Source: Dyella sp. GSA-30
Lineage (GTDB): Bacteria; Pseudomonadota; Gammaproteobacteria; Xanthomonadales; Rhodanobacteraceae
Direction of reading: 5' to 3'
DNA length: 64,000 nucleotides
NCBI RefSeq assembly: GCF_027924605.1
Contig: NZ_AP027042.1
Location: 1,961,524 to 2,025,523 of the forward strand
Below, piece after piece: positions 17,254-26,945 of the stretch. The notes under the pieces are model-generated. The model searched no databases. It was not told the origin of the DNA and saw nothing but the letters and a program-made list of their open reading frames with translations. Position numbers and translations under genes: made by a program. Every line of letters begins with the position of its first letter. The first letter of the stretch is position 1.

Positions 17254-20200
17254 ATGATCGTACTCGACGGGCAGAGTGCCCTATCGCCGTTTCGCCTCGA
17301 ACGTCTGAATGCCCGCCTGGATGCCCTGCATCGTGGCGCGCGTGTGCAGGCGGCCTGGCATGTCTATTTCATCGATACCGATACGGCGCCTGAAGGCGAG
17401 CAGCGGAAGCGCTTGCTGGAGGTACTCGAAGCGAAGGACGCCACGCCTGAGCCGGCTTCGCTGTGGGTAGTACCGCGACTGGGCACGATTTCGCCCTGGT
17501 CGAGCAAGGCCACCGATATTCTGCATGGTGCGGGTTTTCAGGTACGTCGCGTCGAGCGGGGCATGGCCTGGCAGCTCGCACATATGCCCGACGCCGGTGC
17601 GCGCGATTACGACGCGGTCATGGACGTGCTGCACGACGCGATGACGCAGTCGGTGCTGACGCAACTGGACGATGCCAAGGGTCTGTTCCTGGCCGGCAAG
17701 CCCGGTGATCTGCTGCACATCGCCCTGGGCAGCGATGCGCAGGCCGCGCTGGCCAAGGCCAATAGCGAGCTGGGACTGGCGCTGGCCGACGACGAAATCG
17801 AGTATCTGGCCGAGCGCTACGCCGAACTGGGGCGCGACCCCACCGACGCCGAACTGTTCATGTTCGCCCAGGCCAATTCCGAGCATTGCCGCCACAAGGT
17901 GTTCAACGCCAGTTGGACCCTGGACGGTCAGCCGCAGGACAAGAGCCTGTTCGGCATGATCAAGAACACGCACCAGCATTCGCCCGCGCATACCTTGTCC
18001 GCGTACAAGGACAATGCCGCGGTCATCGAAGGCAACGAAGGCAAGCGCTTTTTCGCCGACGCCGATGGTGTGTGGCGCGCGCATGGCGAACGCATCGACT
18101 ACGCGATCAAGGTGGAGACGCATAACCATCCCACCGCGATCGCCCCGTGGCCGGGTGCGGCCACCGGTGCGGGCGGCGAGATTCGCGACGAAGGTGCGAC
18201 CGGTCGCGGCGCCAAGCCCAAGGCGGGTCTGACTGGCTTCTCGGTCTCGGACCTGCGTATTCCCGGTCATCCGATGCCATGGGAAGTGGATCGTCCGCTG
18301 CCGCCGCGCATGGCCAGCGCGTTCGAAATCATGCGCGACGGCCCGCTCGGCGCGGCCGCGTTCAACAACGAATTCGGCCGTCCCTGTCTGGGCGGCTATT
18401 TCCGTACCTACGAACACGAAACCGGCGAAGCCGGCCTGCGTCGCGGCTACGACAAGCCGATCATGATTGCCGGCGGTCTGGCCAATATCCGCGCCGACCA
18501 TGTGCAAAAGCGTGAGCTGCAGCCGGGCCACAAGGTCATCGTGCTGGGCGGTCCGGCGATGCTGATCGGCCTGGGCGGCGGCGCTGCGTCGTCGGTGGCG
18601 TCGGGTACCTCGAGCGCGGAACTGGATTTCGCCTCGGTGCAGCGCGACAACGCCGAAATGGAACGCCGTTGCCAGCAGGTGATCGACGCCTGCTGGGCAC
18701 GTGGCGACAACAACCCGATCGTCAGCGTGCACGACGTCGGCGCCGGCGGTCTGTCCAACGCGATTCCCGAACTGCTCAACGATTCCAATGTCGGCGGCCA
18801 GATCGATCTGTCGAAGATCCCGTGCGACGATCCGCAGCTCTCGCCGATGCAGGTATGGAGCAACGAGTCGCAGGAGCGCTATGTGCTCGGCATCGATGCG
18901 GCCGACCTGGCCGAATTCGAAGCCTATTGCGTGCGCGAACGCTGCCCGTATGCTGTCGTCGGCGAAGCGACTGCCGAGCGTGTGCTGGTGGTGCGCGATC
19001 CGCGCCGTGACCTCACCGTGATCGACCTGCCGATGGATGTACTGTTCGGCAAGGCGCCGCGCATGCATCGCGATGCCAAGCACGTCAAGCCGCGCATCGA
19101 CCTGGTGCCGGATCTTACCGGCATCAGCATGGACGAAGCGCTGATCCGCGTGCTGAAGCTGCCGACCGTGGGCAGCAAGAACTTCTTGATCACCATTGGC
19201 GACCGCACTGTCGGTGGCCTGTGTTCGCGCGATCCGATGGTCGGCCCGTGGCAGGTGCCAGTGGCAGACTGCGCCGTCACCATTGCCGATTTCGACGGTT
19301 ATGTCGGTGAAGCCATGGCGATGGCCGAGCGTGCGCCGGTCGCCTTGCTGAGCAGCGCCGATGCGGCACGTCTGGCGGTGGGTGAGGCGATCACCAATCT
19401 GGCCGCGGCATCGATCGCCTCGCTGGGCGAGGTACGCCTGTCGGCGAACTGGATGGCGGCGATCAACCATCCGGGCGAAGACGCGGCCCTGTTCGACGCG
19501 GTCAAGGCCGTCGGCATGGAGCTGTGCCCGGAGCTGGATATCTCGATCCCGGTCGGGAAGGACTCGCTGTCCATGCAGACCGTGTGGAAGGATGGCGAGA
19601 CCAAGCAGCGCACGGTGTCGCCGGTGTCGCTGGTCATCACCGGCTTTGCGCGCGTCGACGACGTGCGTCGCACGCTGACGCCGCAGATTCGTCTCGATCG
19701 CGGCGACTCCGAACTGTGGTTGATCGATCTGGGCGGCGGACGTGATCGCCTTGGCAGCTCGGCGCTCACTCAGGTATTCAATCGCGGTGGCGGCGTGCCG
19801 CCAGATCTCGAAGACGCCAAGCAGCTGAAGGCCTTGTTCGATCTGGTGCAGGAAGCGAATCGTTCGGGTCTGCTGCTCGCCTATCATGATCGCTCCGACG
19901 GTGGCGCGATCGTCACTCTGCTGGAAATGGCTTTCGCTGGCCGCTGCGGCCTGGAAGTTCAGCTCGAAGGTTGGGGCGAGGCAACCTTGCGCGCGCTCTT
20001 CAACGAAGAGCTCGGCGCGGTGATGCAGGTGGCCAGCGCCAATCGCGAAGCGTTCGAAGCGTTGCTGGTGAAATACGGCCTTGCCGGTATCGCCCATCGC
20101 ATCGGCCGTCCGAAGGAAAAACTCGGCATCAAGCTGTTCCTGGGTGGCGACACCTTGTTCAAGTGGAACTGGAGCACGCTGTTTGCCGCGTGGAACGACA

Positions 20201-21114
20201 CCAGTTACTCGATGCAGCGCCTGCGCGACAATCCGCAAAGCGCCGACGCCGAACGCGAATGGCGCCTGGACGATGCCGATCCGGGCATCAGCCCCAAGCT
20301 CGGTTTCGATCCCGCCGAAGATATCGCCGCGCCGTTCATTGCCAAGGGTGCGCGCCCGCGTGTGGCCGTGTTGCGCGATCAGGGCGTCAACGGTCAGGCC
20401 GAGATGGCGGCGGCGTTTACGCGCGCCGGGTTCGACGCGGTCGACGTGCATATGTCCGATCTTGCCGAAGGTCGCATCAAGCTGGCCGACTTCCGCGGTT
20501 TTGCCGCGTGCGGCGGATTCTCCTTCGGCGACGTGCTGGGCGCGGGCCGTGGTTGGGCGACATCCATTCTCTACAACGACTACCTGCGCGCTGAGTTCTC
20601 CGCCTTCTTCGCCGACACATCCAAGTTTGCGTTGGGCGTATGCAACGGTTGCCAGATGATGAGCCAGCTCAAGGACATCATTCCCGGCGCCCAGCATTGG
20701 CCGAAGTTCCTGCGCAACGCGTCCGAGCAGTACGAAGCTCGCGTGGTGACGCTGGAAGTACTCGACTCGCCGAGCATCTTCTTTAAGGGCATGACCGGTT
20801 CGCGTATTCCGGTGGCGGTCGCGCACGGCGAAGGCCGGGTCAGTTTCCCGCAGGTGTGCAGCCCGTCGAAGGCTGGCGGCGCGTTGCGCTTCGTCGACAA
20901 TCGTGGGCGCCCGACCGAAGACTATCCGCTCAACCCGAACGGCTCGCCCGGTGGCCTCACCGGCTTCACCGCCGCGGAAGGTCGCGTGACGATCCTGATG
21001 CCGCATCCGGAACGCGTGTTCCGTAGTGCACAGATGAGTTGGCATCCGGACCCGTGGGGCGAGGATTCGCCGTGGATGCGGATGTTCCGCAACGCACGCG
21101 TCTGGTGCGGTTGA
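17254..21114 (+). CDS. purL: Phosphoribosylformylglycinamidine synthase (large single-chain form)
   Basis: 1286 residues, like the E. coli enzyme. It converts FGAR, glutamine and ATP to FGAM in de novo purine synthesis. Order of domains: PurS-like N-terminus, linker with FAQANSEHCRHKVFNA, two AIRS-type ATP-binding halves (VETHNHPTAIAPWPGAATG; GDRTVGGLCSRDPMVGPWQ; GKDSLSMQT), and a C-terminal class I glutaminase domain. The glutaminase Cys1130 is in GVCNGCQMM, with His1251 and Glu1253 in MPHPERVF. ATG at 17254. It stands alone, as is common for this form. Confidence 0.97.
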   Translation: MIVLDGQSALSPFRLERLNARLDALHRGARVQAAWHVYFIDTDTAPEGEQRKRLLEVLEAKDATPEPASLWVVPRLGTISPWSSKATDILHGAGFQVRRVERGMAWQLAHMPDAGARDYDAVMDVLHDAMTQSVLTQLDDAKGLFLAGKPGDLLHIALGSDAQAALAKANSELGLALADDEIEYLAERYAELGRDPTDAELFMFAQANSEHCRHKVFNASWTLDGQPQDKSLFGMIKNTHQHSPAHTLSAYKDNAAVIEGNEGKRFFADADGVWRAHGERIDYAIKVETHNHPTAIAPWPGAATGAGGEIRDEGATGRGAKPKAGLTGFSVSDLRIPGHPMPWEVDRPLPPRMASAFEIMRDGPLGAAAFNNEFGRPCLGGYFRTYEHETGEAGLRRGYDKPIMIAGGLANIRADHVQKRELQPGHKVIVLGGPAMLIGLGGGAASSVASGTSSAELDFASVQRDNAEMERRCQQVIDACWARGDNNPIVSVHDVGAGGLSNAIPELLNDSNVGGQIDLSKIPCDDPQLSPMQVWSNESQERYVLGIDAADLAEFEAYCVRERCPYAVVGEATAERVLVVRDPRRDLTVIDLPMDVLFGKAPRMHRDAKHVKPRIDLVPDLTGISMDEALIRVLKLPTVGSKNFLITIGDRTVGGLCSRDPMVGPWQVPVADCAVTIADFDGYVGEAMAMAERAPVALLSSADAARLAVGEAITNLAAASIASLGEVRLSANWMAAINHPGEDAALFDAVKAVGMELCPELDISIPVGKDSLSMQTVWKDGETKQRTVSPVSLVITGFARVDDVRRTLTPQIRLDRGDSELWLIDLGGGRDRLGSSALTQVFNRGGGVPPDLEDAKQLKALFDLVQEANRSGLLLAYHDRSDGGAIVTLLEMAFAGRCGLEVQLEGWGEATLRALFNEELGAVMQVASANREAFEALLVKYGLAGIAHRIGRPKEKLGIKLFLGGDTLFKWNWSTLFAAWNDTSYSMQRLRDNPQSADAEREWRLDDADPGISPKLGFDPAEDIAAPFIAKGARPRVAVLRDQGVNGQAEMAAAFTRAGFDAVDVHMSDLAEGRIKLADFRGFAACGGFSFGDVLGAGRGWATSILYNDYLRAEFSAFFADTSKFALGVCNGCQMMSQLKDIIPGAQHWPKFLRNASEQYEARVVTLEVLDSPSIFFKGMTGSRIPVAVAHGEGRVSFPQVCSPSKAGGALRFVDNRGRPTEDYPLNPNGSPGGLTGFTAAEGRVTILMPHPERVFRSAQMSWHPDPWGEDSPWMRMFRNARVWCG

Positions 21115-21176
21115 TCGAGCGATAAAGCCGGCTTTGTTGCCTTTACAGGTCGTATCGGAGCCGGCTTTACTAACGC

Positions 21177-21944
21177 ATGTCCCAGCTCCCCTGGTATCTG
21201 CGTATCCCGCTTGGCGCGCTGGCGATCACGCTGTGGATCGGCGTGTTCGCCTTGCCGCCCTGGTGGCTCGGATTGCCGTTGCTGCTGGCGCTGGCATTGG
21301 GTTCGGCCGTATTGGCATCGCGGCGCCACGAGTGGGCGTTGTGGTGTCGGCGCGCCTTGAAATGGGGCCTGCCTGGTTGGTTGTTCGCCCTGCAGCGAGC
21401 CTTGGGTGGCGACCTGCTGGCCTGGGGCGCGGCTCTGCTTGGAGCACTGGTCGGCTTTTCGCTGGTCGCCTTGCTGGAATCCCTGCTGGACCACCGTGTC
21501 AGGCGCACACCGCGCACCGCGCCACAGCCCGAATGGAGCGAATGGAGCGAATTGGCGATGGCACCGGTCGGCCCGGTGGCGCATATCGTCGAGCTGGAAC
21601 CGGCACGCTGGCAGGACGCGAAGGGTCGGCTCGACGATCCCCTCGGCGATTCGGTGGATTATCGGCCGGCTAACGACGAAAGCGGCAGTTACCGTTTCGG
21701 CGATGGGCGGACCCTGGAACGTTTGAGTGCGCGCTGTGCTTTCAGCCCTCAGGGCCGCTGGTTCGTGGCCAGCACGCCGCAAGGGCGCGGCGACCTGCTG
21801 TGGGATCGGCACGTGGACAAGGTGCACCGTCTGCGCGGCTGGCAACTTTACGGCTGGGACGGCGAGCAACCCTGGCTGGCGCGCGGTCTCGACGGCGCTC
21901 CGGCGCGGCTGCACGAAGTGCTTGGTGACAAACCAAGCGATTGA
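21177..21944 (+). CDS. Hypothetical two-domain membrane protein
   Basis: 255 residues; no family recognised. The N-terminal 110 residues hold three or four hydrophobic segments (LGALAITLWIGVFALPPWWLG; LPLLLALALGSAVLA; LLAWGAALLGALVGFSLVALL). The remaining 145 residues are soluble and rich in W, R and D, with a core RFGDGRTLERLSARCAFSPQGRW that looks like a beta-rich domain. It is followed closely by the glycosyltransferase and transporter genes, so it may belong to the same transcript. Function unknown. Confidence 0.8.
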   Translation: MSQLPWYLRIPLGALAITLWIGVFALPPWWLGLPLLLALALGSAVLASRRHEWALWCRRALKWGLPGWLFALQRALGGDLLAWGAALLGALVGFSLVALLESLLDHRVRRTPRTAPQPEWSEWSELAMAPVGPVAHIVELEPARWQDAKGRLDDPLGDSVDYRPANDESGSYRFGDGRTLERLSARCAFSPQGRWFVASTPQGRGDLLWDRHVDKVHRLRGWQLYGWDGEQPWLARGLDGAPARLHEVLGDKPSD

Positions 21945-21985
21945 GGCACGTGCTCCATGCGCGGACTATCGCGCATAATTGGCAA

Positions 21986-22897
21986 GTGAGTACCCCCACC
22001 CCAAGCCCCGGCGCGTCCCCCGCCGTCAGCATCATTGTCGTTTCCGCCGATAGCGGAGCGTCGTTGCGCGAATGTGCGCGACGCGCGCTTGCCTGCACGT
22101 TGCCGCTGCAGTTCATCCTGATCGACAACGATTCGCACGACGGCATACCGCAGGCGATCGAGCGCGATCATCAAGGCGACGAGCGCCTGCTGGTGATCTA
22201 CAACGGCGCCAATCTCGGTTTCGGGCCGGCAATTAATCGCGCCGCGGCCAAGGCCTCCGGCGACACGCTATTGGTGCTCAATCCCGATTGCCTGCTCGAA
22301 GACGATACGCTGCAGCGCCTGCTCGATCATCTCGAGCAGACTCCCAAGGCCGGCGTCATCGGTGCAGTCGTATGCGATGAAAGCGGCCACGCCGATCCGG
22401 CGTCGTTCCGGCGCGACCCCTTGCTTGCGCGATCGTTGCGCACCTTGATCGGTGCCGAAGGCGAGGGCGTCAATATCGCGGGGCCGGCGCCTGATCGCAT
22501 GGTGCAGACGGAGGCCGTTTCCGGCGCCTTGATGCTGATGCCACGCGATGTGTTCCGCCGCATCGACGGTTTCGACGAAGCCTATTTCCTGCATTGCGAA
22601 GACCTGGATATCTGCCGTCGCGTGCGCGACGCCGGCTATGAAGTGTGGCTGGCCGGGGACGTGCGTGTACTGCATGGCAAGGGCACCTCGAGCCGGCACC
22701 GGCCGGTCTTCGTCAGTTGGTACAAGCATCGCGGCATGTGGCGCTGGTTCCGCAAGTTCGATCCGGCGGCGCGTAACCCGCTGCTCGTTGCGATCGTGTG
22801 GCTGGGCATCTGGGCACATTTTCTGTTGAAGATACCGGGGCAATGGTGGCGATTGGCTAAGCGCAAGCGGCGCGTCGCCAGCGATGTGACGGCATGA
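21986..22897 (+). CDS. Glycosyltransferase family 2
   Basis: 303 residues from GTG at 21986; a TTG at 21941 would overlap the previous gene and adds residues unlike the family. GT-A features are AVSIIVVSADS, LIDNDSHDG, NLGFGPAINRAAAKASGD, the metal-binding LNPDC (DxD-like), and SGALMLMPRDVFRRIDGFDEAYFLHCEDLDICRR, the acceptor/base region of rhamnosyltransferase-like GT2 enzymes. A C-terminal hydrophobic helix (LLVAIVWLGIWAHFLL) suggests membrane attachment. Sugar and acceptor are unknown; cell-surface polysaccharide is the usual target. It overlaps the next gene by ATGA. Confidence 0.9.
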   Translation: MSTPTPSPGASPAVSIIVVSADSGASLRECARRALACTLPLQFILIDNDSHDGIPQAIERDHQGDERLLVIYNGANLGFGPAINRAAAKASGDTLLVLNPDCLLEDDTLQRLLDHLEQTPKAGVIGAVVCDESGHADPASFRRDPLLARSLRTLIGAEGEGVNIAGPAPDRMVQTEAVSGALMLMPRDVFRRIDGFDEAYFLHCEDLDICRRVRDAGYEVWLAGDVRVLHGKGTSSRHRPVFVSWYKHRGMWRWFRKFDPAARNPLLVAIVWLGIWAHFLLKIPGQWWRLAKRKRRVASDVTA

Positions 22898-23796
22898 GCG
22901 AGCCGCAGGCACGAGGCGCGACCCTCGCGACACTGGGCTTGATGGCGGTTACGGCCATCTGGGGTTCGACCTTTTTCCTGATCAAGGACCTGGTCGGCCG
23001 CCTGCCGGCCGCGGATTTTCTCGCGATACGTTTTCTGATCGCCGCCGTGGCAATGTTGCTGCTTTTTTTCCGGCCCTTGCTGCGCCTGAGTGCGCGCGAG
23101 TGGTGGCAGGGCCTGTTGTTGGGCGCGGTCTATGGTGTCGGTCAGCTGTTGCAAACGAACGGCCTGGAACACACCGACGCCAGCATCAGCGGTTTTGCCA
23201 CGGGCATGTATGTGGTTTTCACGCCATTGCTGGCTACGGTTCTGCTGCGTCAGCGATTACCGTCGATTGCCTGGATCGCCGTGCTGCTGTCGCTGGGCGG
23301 TTTGGCCGTATTGGCGTTGCGTGGTTTGAGCCTCGGTTATGGCGTGTGGATCACGCTCGCGTCGGCGGTGCTGTATGGCCTGCACATCGTGGGCTTGGGG
23401 CAGTGGTCCAGGCCGGGTAGCGCGTTTGCCTTGTCGACCGTGCAGATGTTTGCGATATCCGCGATTTGCCTGCTTGCGACCCTGCCGCATGGCCCGCGTT
23501 TGCCGCCCGATACGAATGCGTGGATCGCCGTCGTCTATATGGCGTTGGCGGCGGGCGCCGGCGCGATGCTGATGCAGACCTGGGCACAGGCCCATCTCAG
23601 CGCCACGCGTGCGGCCATCGTGATGACGCTGGAGCCGGTCTTTGCAGCGGGGTTTGCGGTGGCCTTCGGTGGCGAGGCGTTTACGTGGCGTATGCTGGTC
23701 GGCGGCTTGTTGATTCTGGCCGCGATGTATCTGGTGGAACTGGCGCCGCGCAGAAAGGCCGAACCTTCGGCTGAGGTCCTGCATCACGAAGTTTGA
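22894..23796 (+). CDS. EamA/DMT-family transporter
   Basis: 300 residues with ten hydrophobic helices in two EamA repeats. The family hallmarks AIWGSTFFLIKDLVGRLPAADFLAIRF in repeat 1 and AAIVMTLEPVFAAGFAVAFGGE in repeat 2 are present. Members export amino acids or other small metabolites; the substrate cannot be told from sequence. The four-base overlap with the glycosyltransferase indicates translational coupling. Confidence 0.9.
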   Translation: MSEPQARGATLATLGLMAVTAIWGSTFFLIKDLVGRLPAADFLAIRFLIAAVAMLLLFFRPLLRLSAREWWQGLLLGAVYGVGQLLQTNGLEHTDASISGFATGMYVVFTPLLATVLLRQRLPSIAWIAVLLSLGGLAVLALRGLSLGYGVWITLASAVLYGLHIVGLGQWSRPGSAFALSTVQMFAISAICLLATLPHGPRLPPDTNAWIAVVYMALAAGAGAMLMQTWAQAHLSATRAAIVMTLEPVFAAGFAVAFGGEAFTWRMLVGGLLILAAMYLVELAPRRKAEPSAEVLHHEV

Positions 23797-23825
23797 TGGG
23801 GCGGCTTCGGTTATTCGAAGTTCTC

Positions 23826-24335
23826 TTACGCCGTGGTCTTCACCGGCTTCTTGCGCGGTTGCATCGCGATACGCACCAGATAGATAACGATGGCGATATT
23901 GCCGATCAGTACGGCCAGCTTGATCCAGTTGAAGCGCTCGATCACTTCGTAAAGCTCGACCGGAATCAGCGAGCCGGTAGCGATCACGGTAAACCACTCC
24001 GCCCAATGCTTGCGCAGCCACAGGCCGGTACCCTCGGTCGCGAAAATCGCCGCGTAAGCGAGTGCCACCAGCCCGATCGCGACAAACTTGCTCGGTCCCC
24101 ATTCTTGCAGGGTCGCGACGAGCTTCCAGCGCAGGCTGTTGCTGTCGGTCAGGGACAGATGCTCCAGCCAGGTCACCAAGCGCGCAAAGTTCTCTTCGCG
24201 ATCCAGGCGGAAGGCGAAAATGGCGATGGCGATCAGGCCGACCGTCTTGACCGCCTTGTAGATCGCAATGATGCGCAAGCCAAGGTTGTGCTGCGGCTCG
24301 ATCGGCGGGATCGGCTCAGGGTGGGTCTGGGACAT
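23826..24335 (-). CDS. DUF2127 family membrane protein
   Basis: 169 residues from the ATG at 24335 (MSQTHPEP). Typical DUF2127 layout: LGLRIIAIYKAVKTVGLIAIA, an HLSLTDSNSL loop, GLVALAYAAIFATEGTGLWLRKHWAEWFTV, then VELYEVIERFNWIKLAVLIGN. Four membrane helices. Function unknown. It lies downstream of ybdD on the same strand but past a strong hairpin. Confidence 0.85.
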   Translation of the reverse strand: MSQTHPEPIPPIEPQHNLGLRIIAIYKAVKTVGLIAIAIFAFRLDREENFARLVTWLEHLSLTDSNSLRWKLVATLQEWGPSKFVAIGLVALAYAAIFATEGTGLWLRKHWAEWFTVIATGSLIPVELYEVIERFNWIKLAVLIGNIAIVIYLVRIAMQPRKKPVKTTA

Positions 24336-24421
24336 GGAGTACCGGATCAGCGGGGGACCACTATTGTCCCGGCCGGGGCGTGAATAGGGAATATGCCGGG
24401 AGGGGCAAGTGACGGGCGGCA

Positions 24422-24471
24422 AGGGGGTGAGAAACGCGTCGGACACGGTATCCGCTCGATTCTCACCCCCT
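24422..24471 (-). terminator. Terminator after cstA-ybdD
   Basis: A 12-bp perfect stem (AGGGGGTGAGAA at 24422-24433 with its complement at 24460-24471) around a 26-base loop that can itself fold. Located between ybdD and the DUF2127 gene on the minus strand. No long T run, so termination may be partial. Confidence 0.55.
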
Positions 24472-24488
24472 CTTTACTCGGGCCTCAC

Positions 24489-24683
24489 CTAGCAGCAACG
24501 GCCTCCGGTTCCCTTGTATCGGGCCACCTGCCGCTCACGAAAGAACTCTTTGTAACTGGGCACCTCCCGCTCAGGGTGGTGCTCGCGCAGGTGCTTGACG
24601 TAGACGTCGTAGTCGGGAACCCCGCAGCAGAGGCGAGCGGTTTGCACCGCCCACTTTCCGATGGCTTGCAGATCGATGTTCAT
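24489..24683 (-). CDS. YbdD/YjiX family small protein
   Basis: 64 residues. Family features: the first half WAVQTARLCCGVPDYDVYVKHL and the second half HHPEREVPSYKEFFRERQ, with a terminal CC. YbdD-type proteins are nearly always encoded directly downstream of CstA/YjiY-type carriers, as here (10 bases after cstA), and are thought to associate with transport activity. The start ATG at 24683 follows GGAG. Confidence 0.92.
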   Translation of the reverse strand: MNIDLQAIGKWAVQTARLCCGVPDYDVYVKHLREHHPEREVPSYKEFFRERQVARYKGTGGRCC

Positions 24684-24693
24684 ATCGGCTCCT

Positions 24694-26760
24694 TCAGCGG
24701 GCCACGCTGGTCACGGCCACGTAGGGTTCTTCGTGCGCCGTCGGGTGATTTTCGCGCCATGCCCGGATCATCGAGCGCAGCGCGAACAGGGTCATCGTTA
24801 TCACCAGCAGCATGAACAGGGCGGTGAGCGCCATGTCCACCCGGTTATTGGTGATGATCCGCTGCATTTCCTCGGCAGTCTTGGCCGGTGCGAGCAGCTT
24901 GCCGGCCTGCAACGCATCGGCGTACTTCTGGGCGGCAGCGGTGAAGCTGATCGGCCCGGACAGCTTCTGCCAGCCCGCGGCCAGAGTGCAGGTCACCAGC
25001 CAGATCGCCGGAATACCAGGGACCCATACATAGCGTTCGCGCTTGAGCTTGACGATGACCACCGTGGCGAGCATCAGCGCGATCGCCGCCAGCATCTGGT
25101 TGGCGATGCCGAACAAGGGCCACAAGGTGTTGATGCCGCCGAGCGGATCGACTGCGCCCTGGTAGAGGAAATACCCCCACAGACCGACGCAGATCACCGT
25201 GGCAAGCAGGTTGCTGGTCCACGATTCGGTCTTTTTCAGCGGCGCGTAGATCAGGCCGGCGATTTCCTGAATCATGAAGCGGCCCACGCGCGTACCCGCA
25301 TCTACCGTGGTCAGGATGAATAGCGCTTCGAACAGGATCGCGTAGTGGTACCAGAAGGCCATCATGCCTTCGCCCGGAATGATCCCATGCAGCAGTTGCG
25401 CCATGCCGACCGCAAGCGTCGGCGCGCCGCCGGCGCGGCTGAGGATGCTGCTTTCGCCGATGTTCTTGGCGGTATTGAGCAACTCGTCCGGCGTGACCAC
25501 GAAGCCCCACTGGCTGATCGTCGTTGCTGCCTGTTGCGCGGTAGTACCGATCAAGGCGCCCGGCGAGTTCATTGCGAAGTACACGCCCGGATGCAGCGAC
25601 GACGCAGCGATCAGGGCCATGATGGCGACGAAGGCCTCCATCAACATGCCGCCATAACCGACCATGCGTGCCTCGCCCTCATTGGCGAGCAGTTTCGGCG
25701 TGGTGCCCGAGGCGATGATCGAGTGCCAGCCCGATACCGCGCCGCAGGCGATCGTGATGAACAGGAACGGGAACAGGTTGCCCTGGAACACCGGGCCGGT
25801 GCCGTCGATGAACTTGGTGATCGGCGGCATCTGCAAGGTCGGTGCGGCCAGAAAAATCGCCAGCGCGAGCAGGGCGATGGTGCCGATCTTGAGGAAGGTG
25901 GACAGGTAGTCGCGCGGCGCCAGCAACAGCCATACCGGCAGGACCGAGGCGCAGAAGCCGTACGCGATCAGCAGCCAGGCCAGCGCCTTGGGATCGAAGT
26001 CGAAGGCCGGCGCCCAGCTCGAGGTCGAGACGATCGAACCGGACCAGATCGACACCAGCAGCAGCACGATACCGATGATCGACACCTCCAGAATCCGCCC
26101 CGGTCGGAACCAGCGCAGATAGATACCCATCAGCAGCGCGATCGGGATCGTGCATGCCACGGTAAACGTACCCCATGGGCTGTGCGTCAGCGCCTTGACC
26201 ACCACCAGCGCCAGCACCGCCAGCACGATCATCATCAGGACGAGCACGCCGAACATGGCCACGACGCCGGCAACCGGTCCCAGTTCGTCGCGCAGCATGT
26301 TGCCGAGCGAGCGGCCGTCGCGGCGAAGCGACAGGCCCAGGATCATGAAGTCCTGCACGGCGCCGGCAAAGATCACGCCGAAGATGATCCACAGCGTGCC
26401 GGGCACGTAGCCCATCTGTGCGGCCAGCACTGGGCCGACCAGGGGGCCGGCGCCGGCGATGGCGGCAAAGTGGTGGCCGAACACCACCCATTTGTCGGTC
26501 GGTACATAGTCCAGACCATCGTTGCGCAGCACCGCGGGGGTGGCGCGACTGGGGTCCATCTTCAACACCTTCGTGTCGATGAACTTGCTGTAGAAACGGT
26601 AGCCGATGACGAACAGGCCGATCGAGGCGGCGACCAGCCAGATCGCATTGATCGGCTCGCCCCGGCGCAATGCGACGACGCCAAGGCACCAGGCGCCGAT
26701 AATGGCAATGACGGCCCAGAGCAATTTCGCTGCCGTGCCGTTGTGAGTTGTGGTTTGCAT
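24694..26760 (-). CDS. cstA: Carbon starvation protein A (pyruvate/peptide carrier)
   Basis: 688 residues, close to the E. coli CstA length. A multi-helix inner-membrane carrier; family members take up pyruvate and have been linked to peptide uptake during starvation. Hallmarks: FYSKFIDTKVLKMD, NDGLDYVPTDKWVVFGHHFAAIAGAGPLVGPVLAAQMGYVPG and a later CGAVSGWHSIIASGTTPKLLANE. At least 16 hydrophobic segments. It starts at the ATG at 26760 and is divergent from the DUF4197 gene across 185 bases. Confidence 0.95.
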   Translation of the reverse strand: MQTTTHNGTAAKLLWAVIAIIGAWCLGVVALRRGEPINAIWLVAASIGLFVIGYRFYSKFIDTKVLKMDPSRATPAVLRNDGLDYVPTDKWVVFGHHFAAIAGAGPLVGPVLAAQMGYVPGTLWIIFGVIFAGAVQDFMILGLSLRRDGRSLGNMLRDELGPVAGVVAMFGVLVLMMIVLAVLALVVVKALTHSPWGTFTVACTIPIALLMGIYLRWFRPGRILEVSIIGIVLLLVSIWSGSIVSTSSWAPAFDFDPKALAWLLIAYGFCASVLPVWLLLAPRDYLSTFLKIGTIALLALAIFLAAPTLQMPPITKFIDGTGPVFQGNLFPFLFITIACGAVSGWHSIIASGTTPKLLANEGEARMVGYGGMLMEAFVAIMALIAASSLHPGVYFAMNSPGALIGTTAQQAATTISQWGFVVTPDELLNTAKNIGESSILSRAGGAPTLAVGMAQLLHGIIPGEGMMAFWYHYAILFEALFILTTVDAGTRVGRFMIQEIAGLIYAPLKKTESWTSNLLATVICVGLWGYFLYQGAVDPLGGINTLWPLFGIANQMLAAIALMLATVVIVKLKRERYVWVPGIPAIWLVTCTLAAGWQKLSGPISFTAAAQKYADALQAGKLLAPAKTAEEMQRIITNNRVDMALTALFMLLVITMTLFALRSMIRAWRENHPTAHEEPYVAVTSVAR

Positions 26761-26945
26761 GGATGGAGCTCCCCGGGAGATGCCGTAACAGGTTCGTCCC
26801 GGCGCTGGCGGGGGTCAAGCCGCAGGGCCGCACCGGGCATTAGCTATTGGTCGAATAGATGACAGCCCGTTTCGCTGCCCTGCAAACATTCGGGTAACAC
26901 CTCGTCGGCGTAGACTGAGAGCCCCGCATTGCTTAAGGAAGACCC

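Noticed and set aside
17281-21045. 1254-codon minus-strand open frame
   Set aside because: Exactly antisense to purL, which is complete with all motifs; the antisense protein is His/Arg/Gly-rich with no family resemblance. High-GC codon bias leaves such frames open.
25345-26862. 505-codon plus-strand open frame
   Set aside because: Antisense to cstA and of Arg/His/Gln-rich composition; a GC-bias artefact.
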